From Guadua angustifolia (Eukaryota > Streptophyta > Magnoliopsida > Poales > Poaceae): a stretch of 64,000 nt of DNA. Below, piece after piece: positions 1 to 11,012 of this stretch (positions are counted from its first letter, which is position 1; each line of letters starts with the position of its first letter). The DNA lies in assembly GCA_036346375.1 (NCBI GenBank), contig CM070508.1, positions 11,650,852 to 11,714,851 on the forward strand. Direction: 5' to 3'. Position numbers and translations under genes: made by a program. The notes below the pieces were generated by a model that had not been told where the DNA came from, made no database searches, and saw only the letters and a program-made list of their open reading frames with translations.

Positions 1-17
1 TAGCACTCATTCTCAAC

Positions 18-2170
18 ATGTCTGGTAAAAATAGGAAGCAACTAGCAAGGAGGGCAAGGCACCCACATAGAAGTCCTGTTGATGATGATACTATCGACGC
101 TCGGCAATTGTCCCTAAGTACCGGGGACTACGGCATGGAGGACCGTCATATGGACGGCTCTCAAGGCTTCGAGGATGCCGACACCAACATCTCTCCTCCG
201 GTCATCGAATCGCAGGGTGGCTCATCAACTACCCAAAAACCCATCACCAGCAAAGCAGAGTGCTGGAAGCACATAACAAAAAGGGTTGAAATCATCGACG
301 GCCAACGGAAGGTATTCGCGAAATGCAATTATTGTGGACATGAATTAACTGCAGGTTCGACGACAGGGACGGGGCACCTGAACCGGCACTACAAAGCATG
401 TCTACATAAGCTAAGTCAAACGCAAAGAGGAGGTGTGCAGACATAGCTGAATTTTTCAGCCAACGACACTGTAAGTACTTGGATGTATAACCCCCAAACT
501 GCACGCGACGAAATTGCTAGATTTATAGTTTCGGAAGATTTACCTATTATGATGGGCGAGAGCCGTAATTTTGAAAAAATGATCCAATACGGGTTCTGCC
601 CACAATACCAACATATTAGTAGAAGAACAACTAAATCTGATATTCTAGCAATTTATAATAAAGAGCTAGCTGCATTGAAGGAAAAATTCATACATGTTAG
701 CTTTTCCTTTGCTTTAACATCGGATATTTGGACTTCCTCTCACCAGAGAAGTTGTTACCTCAGTGTTGTTGCTCACTATTTAGATGAACAATACAACCTA
801 AATAAAAGAGTCATAGAGTTTAAGTCAATGGATGACGACACACGGACTTGCTATTGCGAATCAGATATTAGAAGTAATTCGAGATTTTAAGATAGACAAC
901 AAGATTTTATCCATTACTCTTGATAATGCCTCCGCGAACACGATCAAGAAGGAGTATCTCAAATTTCATCTACGCCTTACATACAAGGGTATGTTCTGCA
1001 CCAAAGATGTGTGCCATATAATCAATCTCATTGTCCAGGATGGTATAGAGGTAATAGGTGTATATCTAAACAACATCCGCTCCGCTATTCGATTTGTCTC
1101 AAATAGCCCCTAAATGTTTACTAAGTTTAAAGAGTATTGTAGGGCAAATAATAAGGAGCCAAGGAAATTTGATCTTGACATGAAGGTTCGATGGAATTCA
1201 ACATATATCTTGCTAAAAAAGTTACAAGAGTATGAACTGATTTTAACTGTCTTTGTCAATGCTAATGCTAATGCACAAGATGATATTGTACTTACTGAAT
1301 CAGATTAGACCATTGTTACATATTTTCAAGGATTTTTATTCTATTTCTACGAAGCAACTAAAGAACTCTCATGGGTTTACTACCCTACCTCATGCTTGGT
1401 AATTGATTATATTTGGTTAATTGCAGAGACATTTGCAAATTACAGGAATGATGCACTTTTAGGCCCTATTGTTGCGCCGATGGAGGTAAAATTTCTAAAA
1501 TATTTTAGTTTTATATCACATCTATATTGTTTTGCTACCATTTTTTATCCCCAAAAAAGTTGGATGGACTGCAAGTGGCAATGGAAGGAATAGAGAGGCT
1601 CTCGATTTGGATTTCTCTGCCGCTTTTGGCCATTTAAAAGATGAACTATTTCGAGTATTCCAATTGTACTACAGTATGTACGACGCAAGCGAGATGGAGT
1701 CAAATGCGTCGCAGCAAGCGGTGCAACCATCGAAAGTGAGCGTGACGACTCACTTATGAAAGAGGCTAAAAGGCAAAGAATCTAGTTCATCTCAGTCGTC
1801 CACCGACACAAGGTGGAACCCTAATGCAGAGCTCAATCATTACCTCACCCACAACTTTGCAGCCACCGATCCTACCCTCAAAGGTGAGAAGGTCCAATTG
1901 CTTGAATGGTGGAGGGATAACCATCGGATATTTCCCGTGTTGTGCCATTTCGCACGAGATGTCTTGATCGTTCCCGCATCGTCTGTTTCTTTCGAGACGA
2001 CGTTCAGCATGGTCGAGAGAATAATTGAAGAAAGAAGATCATCGCTCACGCCCGAAACAATAGAGGCCATCACCTGCCTCAAAGATTGGCAACGCGCAGA
2101 TGAACGACGACAACATCAATTGGAGGATCCCGAAATCGCCCAAGCATTAGCTAATCTAAATATAGAGTAG
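18..2170 (+). pseudogene. hAT transposase gene (RICESLEEPER/Daysleeper-like), decayed
   Basis: The pieces encode a plant hAT transposase in domain order but in several frames. An N-terminal BED zinc finger (18-446) shows CNYCGHEL followed by an H-x4-H-like tail. A central RNase-H-like region includes SDIWTSSHQRSCYLSVVAHY (about 720-780), the segment TLDNASANT and the segment MKVRWNSTY. A C-terminal dimerisation region (1898-2170) includes VPASSVSFETTFSMVERII. Such proteins cut and paste hAT DNA transposons or, when domesticated, bind DNA. Here an in-frame stop after residue 142, a stop near 1111, one near 1306 and frameshifts near 830 and 1550 break the frame, so no intact product is possible. 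The terminal inverted repeats of the element were not found; its left end may lie outside the window. The family assignment is firm and the exact subfamily is not. Confidence 0.85.
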
Positions 2171-2585
2171 GCAATATGTATACATGTTTAAAGTTATTGT
2201 ACTCTTTTCCTTATAGGGGAACCCCATACTGGGCGTAAGGTTTTTAACGAGGCAGTAATTTTGTATATGTAAATATCAATAAAATTTTTCATTCTCCCCA
2301 AATACCCATTGTTATTTTTACTGTCCATTACACTAGTTAGAGCTGGGTGATGAGAGGTGTGGTACAAATAGCTAATCGAGTGATATATACAATGTGTGAA
2401 AAAATATTGATATAAACATAGCAATAATATATAGCTGCAAAGCATGTATTGCTAGTTTTCTTGTAGGCATGCATGCTATATATACATGCATGTAATCGTT
2501 TGATTCATGTATCATTGCACCTTTGTACTAGGTACTACACATGCTCGAGCTACCGTCTGATTGTTTGAGTTTAGTTAGGAAAGAG
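2171..2585. other. AT-rich 3' flank of hAT gene, no gene seen
   Basis: There is a possible polyadenylation-type sequence (aatcaataaaattttt around 2274-2290), which could have served the hAT transposase gene. Otherwise the stretch is AT-rich with short palindromic gcatgcatgc-like words near 2466-2490. No coding region is supported. Confidence 0.4.
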
Positions 2586-2597
2586 AGTGAATGAGTG

Positions 2598-2760
2598 TGG
2601 GGCCGGGCCAGGGCCGGCCCGACTCCGGCCCGCCGTGCTTTTGAGCCAAGCCAAACCTGTAAAACATCTCTCGGGCCAGCCGCCCAGCTCACCATGGCCT
2701 AGAGCCCACCGTGCCCGGGCCGCCGGCCCGGCCCAACGCCCAGCTCTACGGCACAGAGCA
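2598..2760. other. GC-rich segment with gggcc/ggccc palindromic words
   Basis: The segment is dense in gggcc, ggccgggcc and gcccggcc words in both orientations, unlike its AT-rich neighbours. ORFs seen on both strands here are by-products of GC content and share no recognisable motif. It could be a remnant of a non-autonomous DNA element or of a GC-rich promoter. No terminal repeat pair or TSD was found. Confidence 0.3.
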
Positions 2761-3416
2761 GCAGCACCTATTGCCCCAACGATATTCTGCGCGGCAATCT
2801 GCAACTGCGTTCCACCGATTAGCAATTGGCACTGCAAGCTCAACAGTCAGTTTGGTGCTGCTGCCTGCCTGCCCTTCGCCGTTGGCGTCCATGATCCACT
2901 GTCGAAGCAAGAAGATCCAATCCGAAGTGGGAGCGGGAGCATGCGACGGGTGACAGATCGATCGAGGACGATCTGTCTGGGCAACAGGTGGGACTGTTGG
3001 CAGCCATGTCATGTCAGGCGTGTCGCAAAACAAAAGGACCAGAGGGAGGAAGGTATCCAGATAAGGATAATAGGATTTGGCTCGGAATTGGGGGTGTACG
3101 ATAGATCCTGTGAATGAATTGTAGCCGGCTGCGATTGAAACATCAGGGACAGAGTTCAGATACAGTCCTCATAGGACCGTTCCATCGGAAATCGACCGCT
3201 CAGATTGGATGAAAAATACCATGCATTTTTGCACTATAGCAAAACACTGTTTACCATTTTTATAAAGTGGGTAGTCATATAGAGAAATTTTGCGGTGCAT
3301 TATAACGGTAGCATAAAGCGGTAGTAAAAATTAGATCCAACCGTTGATTTGTTAAAATTATTTCTGCTACTCTACTACCAGAGGAAATATATAAATTCTA
3401 GCTAATCTGATTTATT

Positions 3417-3755
3417 AGTTCGAAAAGAATAAACGTTCATATTGAATTAGTGTACCGTAAGAGCTATATATATATATATATATGTATTAAATTCTAGCAA
3501 GTTACGGATTTTGTCCAGTAGTAGTGTTCAGTTTTACTCCAAAAAAAGAAATGGCACCCCAAAACAGATAAAAACAGCTACCATTAGTTCAAAAAGAATA
3601 AGCGTTCATATTGAATTAGTGTATCGTAAAAGAGCTCTCTCTATATATATGCACAAGAATAGCAAGTTACGGATTTTGTCCAGTAGTAGTGTTCAGTTTT
3701 ACTCCAAAACAGAAATGGCACCCCAAAACAGAAAAAAACAGCCATACAGCGTGCT
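3417..3755. repeat. Tandem duplication, period about 169 bp, two copies
   Basis: The block starting agttcgaaaagaataaacg at 3417 recurs as agttcaaaaagaataagcg at 3586. Both copies run through the words ttgaattagtgta, a TA microsatellite, agcaagttacggattttgtc and ttcagttttactcc, ending with aaatggcaccccaaaacag. Differences are few, so the duplication is fairly young. The short ORFs across it carry no known motif and are not called as genes. The first copy also resembles sequence near 36800-36890. Confidence 0.85.
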
Positions 3756-4200
3756 GTATTATCTTCGAACTGCAAGTTGTATCAAATCCAAACACGCCTA
3801 TGCCTACTATTATGTATAGCCAAAACTTGCTAAATTCAGTAGGTAGCAAAGACTGGTCGGCAGAGCGCAACCAACTAAGACAATGAAACGTAGCAAATAT
3901 TGATTATGACACCATAAGAACAACAGAATTTAGCCTTTACTCTATGTCTGAACCGTCAACTGAGAACGGAAATAGTAGTGGTATATTCCCAGATAAAACT
4001 AGCATAAAAAGGGGAATAGTAACGTACCTCTTTGCCCGGTATGGACAGCCACCGAGCAGGCGCAAACAGCAAATAGACAACGGAGTCCGTTACTTGACAT
4101 TCATTTATTCCATTCGACTCAATATCAGCTCACTTTTACATTTTCATTGAGGCCTCTTCGAATCAGAAGCTATCTACAAATGAGACTCAAAAGTGTCAAT

Positions 4201-4459
4201 GTATTATTTGTCCTTAAAATCAATTCCATTGAATACACATTCACACCTTCTATTTACGATCTAGGAAAATTAATCTGATGATAATCCCTCAGGTCTCCAG
4301 TGTAGTATTTGTGACCCTAAAGTCAATTCCATTGAATACACATTCACACATTCTATTTACGATCAAGGAAAATTAATCTGATGATAATCCCTCAGGTCTC
4401 CAGTGTATTATTTGTGACCTTAAAGTCAATTCTATTATTTGTAATCCCTCAGGTCTCCT
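4201..4459. repeat. Tandem repeat, period about 102 bp, about 2.5 copies
   Basis: Units begin gtattatttgt at 4201, 4302 and 4404. They contain caattccattgaatacacat, ctatttacgat and the shared end aatccctcaggtctcc. The third unit is internally deleted. The array lies 283 bp beyond the stop codon of the E3 ligase gene, so it could overlap that gene's 3' untranslated or downstream region. Confidence 0.85.
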
Positions 4460-4741
4460 TAGTATACATGCCTTGAGCAATAGCATAAACTAAACAGGTC
4501 GGGAGGAACTAAACTGGCAACCAACTCAGCAGTACCTTATAAACAACTCGAAAGAACGAACTTTATATCACACCCAGCATATATTGCCCAAAGAGATAAA
4601 AAAAGGAGCTAACAGAGAACAGCACACATGGCAAATTAGAACAACACTGCAACCTGCAAGTTTCAGTTTGACCTCCCAAGCTTTAGTTCAGCCGCCTTCG
4701 CTTGTTCCGATGTAGGCCCCCACCATCCACATCCAAAGAAC

Positions 4742-6343
4742 CTAAGGTGCCGCCTCTTCCCTCCTCCTTAGAGATCTTGAAGACCCTGCATTACTAGGTT
4801 CGCCTACGCTTTCAGTAAAGGCAGCATCCTCCTGAATCACAGCCATGGTGCTTGAATTAGAAGCTTGGTCTGCTGCCAGTGCTGCAGCAACATGAGTTCC
4901 ATCAACCGAAAGCTCAGGATTTGGCGGGTTCGATGAAGTTGATGCTCCATATTGGCTTGGCCTAGCTATTCTTCTAAGGTCATTCACAGCAGTTGCCAAC
5001 CTTTCCGTGTTTGCAAGACCAACAAGGGTGAGGCGTTGCAATAAATCAATTCCTTCCGAGGAAAGTGGACTTGAACTACGCCTGGGCAGATCTGGCATGT
5101 TGTTTCCAGGCAGCCCACTGTCGGGAGCAGAAGCAACAAATGCAGCATTTTCTGCTTCTCTTTGCAACCTCCTTGCCCTCATCCTAGTAGTAATTCGACC
5201 TAAACGACTAGTATTCTGAGCATTATCTATCATTTCCTGGACAGCTGATTCAGGAGGCCCTTCAAACCTACTTACACTATTCATAATCTGCTGATCTAGA
5301 ATGCGCCGCCATGAAGACAGTATGCCATGTGCCTCGCCAAGTCTTCTAGATATCGGGCGCAAATGGTGGAACTGCTGCCTAAAACTTTCAAGCCGATTCC
5401 CATGTGGCCTTGGTGGAACCTTAGGGCCGGATGCGTTGCCATCCTCTGCAACCTTCTTCTCCGCATCTGAACTTGAATTCCCTCTCCCATAGATAGGAGT
5501 GATGTTCCCTTCAGTCACCTCACCTTTGCAAACAGGGCATTCCTTGTGAGTTGAGTGAACATGCAGCCACTGGTACAAACAAGGCCAGCAGAATAGATGA
5601 CCGCAGGAAGTTACCACCGGCTCCACAGCCATCTCGAAGCAGATATTGCACTCAAACATCGCAGCACTTTTGCCATGTTCCGTTGGCTCCTCCTCTGAGG
5701 CACCCACCATAACACCATCGGCAACCAACTTATTCTCCTCCACCATATCCTGAATAGGCTCTTGCGGTGGTTGCGCTGCGGCGTCGTTCTCCAGGCTAGG
5801 GGCCTCGGAGCTAAGAGGCGGAAGTTCTGATCGGAACCGTCTTGGACGGAGGCAGCGAGATTGGCGGCCACTCAGGCAGACCACGCGACGGTAGCGCTCC
5901 GAACGCTCCGGCCGGAAGGAAGAGGAGGCCGTCGATGACGACGGCCGGTCCACCCACCCGAGCAGCTCGCTGGGCCGCAGCGGCGGTGGCGGGTGCGAGA
6001 AACCGAAATCAAGGTCGTCCGCAAGCTCAGGTATTGCTTCTGGGGCCGGCACGTAGGGCGGGAGCGCCTCGGGAGCGGACGGGTCGTAGGGCTCGGGCGG
6101 AGGGGTCGGCGGGAGCACTAGGTCGGCACGCGACGGCGAGTACGGCGGCTGGAGCAGCTCCAGCTCCGCCGACGGCGCGTCCGCGGAGGCGGCGGAGGAC
6201 GAGGGGGACGAAGAAAGCACCGGGGTGCCGAGCGCGAGGTCGGAGCCGAGATCGGGGCGGCGCGGGCGCCGGGCGCGGGGCAGGCCAAGGTAGAGATTCA
6301 GATCCATCCGTCTGCTGCTCCGCGCGGCATCGTCGGCAGCCAT
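4742..6343 (-). CDS. RING-type (C3HC4) E3 ubiquitin ligase, 533 aa
   Basis: This is the only intact gene in the window: a single uninterrupted exon ending in TAG. The frame stays open upstream to a TTG at 6409, but the first ATG is at 6343, giving a protein beginning MAADDAARSSRR; a second ATG lies at residue 13. Near the N-terminus is MDLNLYLGLP, whose LNLYL fits the LxLxL (EAR-type) pattern. A proline/serine-rich region follows. The RING finger spans residues 232-272 with C232, C235, C247, H249, C252, C255, C269 and C272 in C3HC4 spacing, containing the core SCGHLFCWPCLYQWL. This RING resembles the RNF5/RNF185/RMA group, but no C-terminal membrane segment is visible, so a soluble cytosolic or nuclear ligase is likely. 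Plant proteins with this N-terminal motif and RING include Arabidopsis MUSE1/MUSE2-type ligases; that comparison is from memory and not searched. The C-terminal half contains arginine-rich and serine-rich tracts. Its role would be transferring ubiquitin from an E2 to unknown substrates. Confidence 0.9.
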   Translation of the reverse strand: MAADDAARSSRRMDLNLYLGLPRARRPRRPDLGSDLALGTPVLSSSPSSSAASADAPSAELELLQPPYSPSRADLVLPPTPPPEPYDPSAPEALPPYVPAPEAIPELADDLDFGFSHPPPPLRPSELLGWVDRPSSSTASSSFRPERSERYRRVVCLSGRQSRCLRPRRFRSELPPLSSEAPSLENDAAAQPPQEPIQDMVEENKLVADGVMVGASEEEPTEHGKSAAMFECNICFEMAVEPVVTSCGHLFCWPCLYQWLHVHSTHKECPVCKGEVTEGNITPIYGRGNSSSDAEKKVAEDGNASGPKVPPRPHGNRLESFRQQFHHLRPISRRLGEAHGILSSWRRILDQQIMNSVSRFEGPPESAVQEMIDNAQNTSRLGRITTRMRARRLQREAENAAFVASAPDSGLPGNNMPDLPRRSSSPLSSEGIDLLQRLTLVGLANTERLATAVNDLRRIARPSQYGASTSSNPPNPELSVDGTHVAAALAADQASNSSTMAVIQEDAAFTESVGEPSNAGSSRSLRRREEAAP

Positions 6344-6780
6344 CCGATGGTGATGCGCTAAGCTACACACCTCCACCCCTCCTCCTTCCTCCCCACCGTT
6401 GCGCAGCAAAGCCCACGCCTTCCCACCTCACCACCACCATGGCACGGGGCCGCGGCGCAGGGCAAGCGCGAGCCCAAGGCGCGTCGCGGGAAGCACGGCT
6501 CACCGGGGGCGGCCGCGGACGTTGCTAGCCTGGGAAATAGGGCGGGTAGGTGGTTGCGGTGGGGCGGGGGCGGCGGCGAGAGGTGGGGAAATTAGGATGT
6601 AGGAGGCGTGATGGTAGAATAAGGGGAACGGGAAGAACGCGGTGCGCGAGGACGCCAGGTTTTGTTGTTGACTGCGGGAAACAGAGCTCCACGTCAGCAC
6701 GCACCAGGTAGTAAAAAAAAAAAGGCTGTCCCGGTGTGTCAGTCCACCGGCTATCCGTCTGGCTTTATCGTCCACTTAGC
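6344..6780 (-). promoter_or_regulatory. GC-rich leader and presumed promoter of E3 gene
   Basis: This is the region immediately upstream of the E3 ligase start on the minus strand. It is strongly GC-rich from 6344 to about 6600 and becomes AT-rich beyond about 6700, as expected for a grass 5' untranslated region and promoter. I see no convincing TATA box. The frame upstream of the ATG is open but lacks another ATG before the TTG at 6409. The ORFs predicted on the plus strand here are composition artefacts. Confidence 0.5.
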
Positions 6781-7920
6781 TGTCTGTATGTTGTACCTGA
6801 TAAGATATAGATGGATTAGAGTCTATTTTTAGCTGGACGCTATTTTTATGTAGATGTATTTGAATCAATTTTTTACTATTTTCTATTATATATTTGGCAT
6901 CTCTTATATAAGAGAATTAATATGATAAAGAGAGAAAATAGAATTTCTTTCCTATATTGTGTGTGCTTTCTATTTGTACTTATTGTTTTTTGGTGCATTG
7001 TGATTAATCAAGCATGAACAATTCGTTTTATGACGGTACATACAATTTTAGGCGAGGTAAAGCATTTAGAACAAGGGATAAAAGATGTTGTGTGCTATTT
7101 AATACATGTGAGATAGACGGTTTTATAAGAGTTCATTATAGATAGCTATATAGATAATTCGTTATATGAGTTGTCTTTAGTTTTATCTGTAGATACAATG
7201 TATTACATGCAACTAGAGGTATGATTTTTGGACTGAAATCAAATTACCGAATTAACCAATTATCTCTATTTTTTGGTTTCTGGTTTGGTTTTTATGTTGG
7301 TATTACTCGGTTTTTGGTGTTCGATTGTGTTTTTTGCTTCTAGAAACGGAAATTATTGAAGAACCGAATAGCCTATGTACAATAATACTTTTATAATATT
7401 CTTTCTAAAGCCGCCAAAGAATTCTCATATTCTAACATATTTGTGTATCTGTGTGGATGTTCATGTGTTCTGCTATGTTTATACCATAATGACTTATGAA
7501 TATTGTATGGATTTATCTCTACACTATGTTGCAATATGAGAAGAACCAAAATCTAATATACTTGGTGTTTATTCATATTTTAGTTGACCGAAAAACTGAA
7601 TTAACCGAACCAAAAATATTTTGACTAATTTGGTTCAGTTTTTCATTTTATTCTAAGGAATTCGATAGCCAGCTTCTAAAAAATCTAATTATTTTAAAAC
7701 TAAATAAATCGAATCGATTAGGTCGAAAAAACCAAATACCCACACCGAGAGAAAACCACCATCTATGACATTGTATATTCCCTTACAAAATGGAACTATG
7801 GTATACCGTATACGCTCTGTAGAACCATCATGGGTCGAATGGGTTATGGCCCATGTCAGGGTCCACAAGTGAGGTAATCCAAAACGAGCGAAAGTAGCTA
7901 TTGGGCCCGATATCTAATAG
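6781..7920. other. AT-rich stretch, possible decayed non-autonomous hAT
   Basis: No gene is seen. Between about 7205 and 7750 the sequence is rich in ggttcggttt/aaccgaattaaccgaacc words on both arms and ends with ccaaatacccacacc. That is the look of subterminal repeats in small non-autonomous hAT elements. I could not find a matching terminal inverted repeat or TSD, so this stays tentative. Confidence 0.25.
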
Positions 7921-7978
7921 ATGGACTTTGGGGCTGAAATCAGATGTTGAAAGATTTGCAATCTTGGGTACTCATGAG

Positions 7979-8841
7979 TAGGGTTCCAAAAACCATTGAA
8001 AACCACTCGGTTTTCATGAAAACCGTCCATATCGCTCTAGTTTAAAAAGCTATACCGCTCGATTTACCAGTTAAGTACAAATTTAAATTCAAAAAATTTG
8101 GGAAATTTGAAAAAAAAATATCTAAAAAATTCCTTTAAATTAGTATTAATAGATTTATGACCTCTAACGTGAATTTTTTTTGAAAAAAATGAAGTTTGGA
8201 GATATTTTTGAGCTATTCAAAATGTAGAAAATTAGAAAATCCAAAAAAAATCCATTCAACTATTTTTAGTAGCAATATTTGTTCAAGTATGTCAACTAGC
8301 AATATCTACTTCAACATATTTTAGTAACAATATTTGTTCAATTATATTTAGTAGCAATATTTGTTCAAGTATGTCAACTAGCAATACATGTTCAATTATG
8401 TCAAGTAGCAATACATGTTCAATTATGTCAAGTAGCAATACTTGTTCAATTATATTTAGTAGCAATATTTGTTCAATTATATTTAGTAGCAATATTTGTT
8501 GAAGTATATTTAGTAGCAATGGATGATACCCAAAAATAGTACTATTTATTCAAGTAGCAATATTTGTATACAAAAAATAATCTTGCTATGGTACATTTTA
8601 ATATATTTAATTTTCCCATTTTTCAACCATCGTTGATTTTCATCAAAAACCGCTCGAAATTCAAACCTTTTCGAGAGGCTTACGTCTATTTCGTTCGAAA
8701 TTCGCTTGACAGTTTGACCAAATTTCAAATTCATTTGACTTTTTAAACCATTCAGTTTTGAGCGAATTTCGTTCCATTTTTGCGAATTTTGATACTATCT
8801 AATCGTCAAAATTCAAGTTCGAAATGGTATTGTTAACCCTA
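7979..8841. mobile_element. Non-autonomous hAT-like element, 863 bp
   Basis: The ends are tagggttccaaaaaccatt on the left and the complement of tagggttaacaataccatt on the right, an imperfect inverted repeat of about 19 bp. The flanks are ctcatgag (7971-7978) and ctcgtgag (8842-8849), an 8-bp TSD with one mismatch, which is the hAT size. The insertion splits a repeat unit whose intact neighbour confirms the join. The interior is AT-rich, holds a 27-bp minisatellite, and shows no transposase. Confidence 0.7.
8266..8520. repeat. 27-bp minisatellite inside the hAT-like element
   Basis: About nine units of the type agtagcaatatttgttcaa plus ttatattt or gtatgtca run head to tail. Because 27 is a multiple of three, the minus strand gives a repetitive leucine/isoleucine-rich reading frame (8292-8519). 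This is an artefact of the repeat and not a likely protein. Confidence 0.85.
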
Positions 8842-9059
8842 CTCGTGAGCCCTTCTCGAGTTTTTCTCATGCAAAAAAAGATGGACAGTAACAGTTGGAC
8901 CTTTGGGGCCGAAATCAGTTGTTGAAAGGATTAGCAATCATGTGTACTCGTGAGCCCATCTCGAGTTGTTCTCGTGCGAAAAAAAGATGGACAACAAAAG
9001 GAGATATTTCTGTCCAACTTGCCAATACTGACTTGTAACTGCACGAGTAACCTCTTGAG

Positions 9060-9860
9060 CAAGGTTCAAAATATTAAATTTTTTATTTTCAATTATCATA
9101 AAAAATTGATTGAAAATCAGTAGAAATCAAATGAGTTCGAAGTCAAATATTTTCAAATTAGCAACAAATTTCATTAAAAAATTGAAAATTGATGGACTTT
9201 ATCAATTTTTGAGCTGTTTTCACTAATTTGCAATTTGAGGGATTTTATAAAATTTTTGAGCTATTTACCATAATTTTTTAGTGATTTTATTTGAATTTTT
9301 GCAAATTTTAGAGAAATTTTAACAAATTTTTAATTCATTTAGGACTTTTGGAAAATCAAAAAATAGCAATTAACGAAAAAGAATAGAGACACTTCAAGTT
9401 TTTTATAAAATTTACAAGCTTGATCATGCTCTAAAATTTTAATGGTAACATAGTTCCAAAGGATCATGTAGTAAAATTTTCAAAAATATTAGACTTCATT
9501 TAGTGCCCCTAGAAAATCAAAAATAGAAGAGCATATACAAAAATAGTAGCAGTTAGAATTTTAAAAAATACATGTGTTTGATCATCATTTGAAAATTTTA
9601 TAAAATCATTAGCATTGCCTCTGTACCTTAGAAAATTTTTTTAGAAATATTAGTATTCATTTAGTGCCACTACAAAATCAAAAGCAGAACAGTATATAAA
9701 ATGACAGTAGCACAGTCATAATTTTTGAAAAATACATAGATTTTATAATCATCTGAAAATTTTATAAAATCATTAGCATTGTCTCAGAACCTCACAAAAA
9801 ATTTTCAAAAAAATTAACTCATTTTTCTAATTTTTTGAATTTGTATTTGAATTCCACTTG
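9060..9860. repeat. Dispersed AT-rich repeat, copy A (partner at 45.5 kb)
   Basis: This block aligns along its length with 45500-46290. Shared words include agagacactt, attttaatggta, ccatgtagtaaaattt or catgtagtaaaattt, and aaaatcattag. Both copies carry the same internal duplication: the segment beginning near 9491 repeats near 9652 (period about 160 bp). The duplication therefore predates the spread of the family. No ORF and no clear ends are visible; a non-autonomous DNA element is plausible. Confidence 0.7.
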
Positions 9861-10149
9861 TATAAATAAATATTGATAATCCATTGTACCTAGTTAGTTC
9901 TTTCACAAAATTTATTGTCAATACTAAATTTGCTTTCTATAGATATTGGTTTGGATGTGGAGGTAGTAGCTGTAGTTGCCTTTCGTGTTTTTCCTAATCA
10001 ATCCCGCAAAGCTTTCAAATCTAAAGACTACCTCTACATTTTCATAAGCTCTACATCCACACAATCAACTAATTAATCTCAATGATTCACCTTTTATCGA
10101 TATTTTAAATACTCAACATTCAATAAGACAATACGTGAATACCTCTTTT
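9861..10149. other. AT-rich spacer, nothing recognised
   Basis: No coding region, terminal repeat or RNA gene is visible. The sequence is moderately AT-rich and separates repeat copy A from an LTR-like segment. Confidence 0.4.
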
Positions 10150-10547
10150 CTCTAGTCAATGGCCCCTAACTAGCTGCTATAGTAGTGCAGCCTGCAATGC
10201 TATGACTGCTGCTTGGTCAGTAGCTCTGTTGTTTCCTCAACCTTCAGCTATCGATATTCAAGATCTAGGGTCTCTAGATCAAGCTTATGAAATAAAACTG
10301 GTTGCAAGCCTTTATAGGAACAAATTATGAAAAGAGGGACTAGAGATTTCTTCTTATTAGCCAAATGGCTTAACAAAATACAAGTGTTACAAAGTCTAAT
10401 TCTTTATTCAAATCTTCGATCTCCCTAACGATACAAATGGGCTCCCTATTTATAGAAAATGAAGAGGTGATGGTTGTGTCTTATTCTTCTTTATGGGCTT
10501 TTATAAGTTGCAGGCCTAAACAGAGTATGACATTTTAATCCTCATCA
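10150..10547 (-). mobile_element. Possible LTR remnant (minus orientation)
   Basis: On the minus strand a purine-rich tract (ggcgggaggctgg) is followed by tgatgaggattaaaatgtc. About 100 bp further comes a TATA-like tctataaatagggagcc. That order fits a polypurine tract, an LTR start and an LTR promoter. The other end and any partner LTR were not identified, so this may be a truncated or solo LTR. The 160-codon ORF to its right (10545-11027, minus) has no recognised motif. Confidence 0.3.
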
Positions 10548-11012
10548 CCAGCCTCCCGCCTTTGCCTGCTTGTCAATGTGCGTTGCCGGTCTTTGCCCCG
10601 AGGCCAAGCGAAGGCGAGAGATAGAGGGAGGGAGAGAGAGAGAGGCAGAGAGCATGAGAGACAAAAAATAGGGAATTTTGACTAATGTTGAATGTATCAT
10701 GCAATGTGCTCTATTTGGTTGACGGAAGGCCGGCCGGTTGAGGAGGGGAGGTGTGGGAGAATGAAAATGTGCTGAAATTAGTTGATAACTAAACATATAT
10801 GCTAATTCAGTCCTATTATTGACATATATAGCCAACATACCTATTATATAAATAATGTTTTGCAAAAAATTTTGGGTGTACAGTTGTACACCCATGTCCA
10901 TGTACTGTATCTGCCCTTGCACCAAATCACTAGGGTAAATGGGAAGGATTAGCAATTCATATTCCTCATGGATATGACTTGGTCCGTGGCAATTGCTATG
11001 TTGAGTTGGAGG

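Larger units (their letters stand above)
7920..8995. repeat. Two-unit tandem repeat split by a hAT-like element
   Basis: Unit one (gatggactttggggctgaaa, ttgaaagatttgcaat, tactcatgag) is cut by the element at 7979-8841 and resumes as ctcgtgagcccttctcgag. Unit two follows at about 8880-8995 with tttggggccgaaatcag, ttgaaaggattagcaat, tactcgtgagcccatctcgag and a run of a followed by gatggac. The second, unbroken unit shows what the first looked like before insertion, which supports the element boundaries. Confidence 0.7.

Noticed and set aside
2571..3117. ORFs of 90-176 codons on both strands at 2.6-3.1 kb
   Set aside because: They overlap on both strands in GC-rich repeat-like sequence. The alanine/proline/arginine composition reflects base content only.
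3470..3485. TA microsatellite near 3466-3484 as a promoter
   Set aside because: It is a simple repeat inside the duplicated block, with no gene downstream.
6344..6409. Upstream start of the E3 ligase at 6409
   Set aside because: The codon is TTG, and the first ATG in the frame is at 6343. Non-ATG initiation is not supported by anything visible.
5842..6528. 228-codon plus-strand ORF opposite the E3 ligase start
   Set aside because: It is a GC-rich shadow of the ligase N-terminal region, with no motif. The minus-strand frame carries the RING domain.
8292..8519. 75-codon leucine/isoleucine-rich minus-strand ORF that looks like a membrane protein
   Set aside because: It is the translation of a 27-bp minisatellite inside a non-autonomous hAT-like element.
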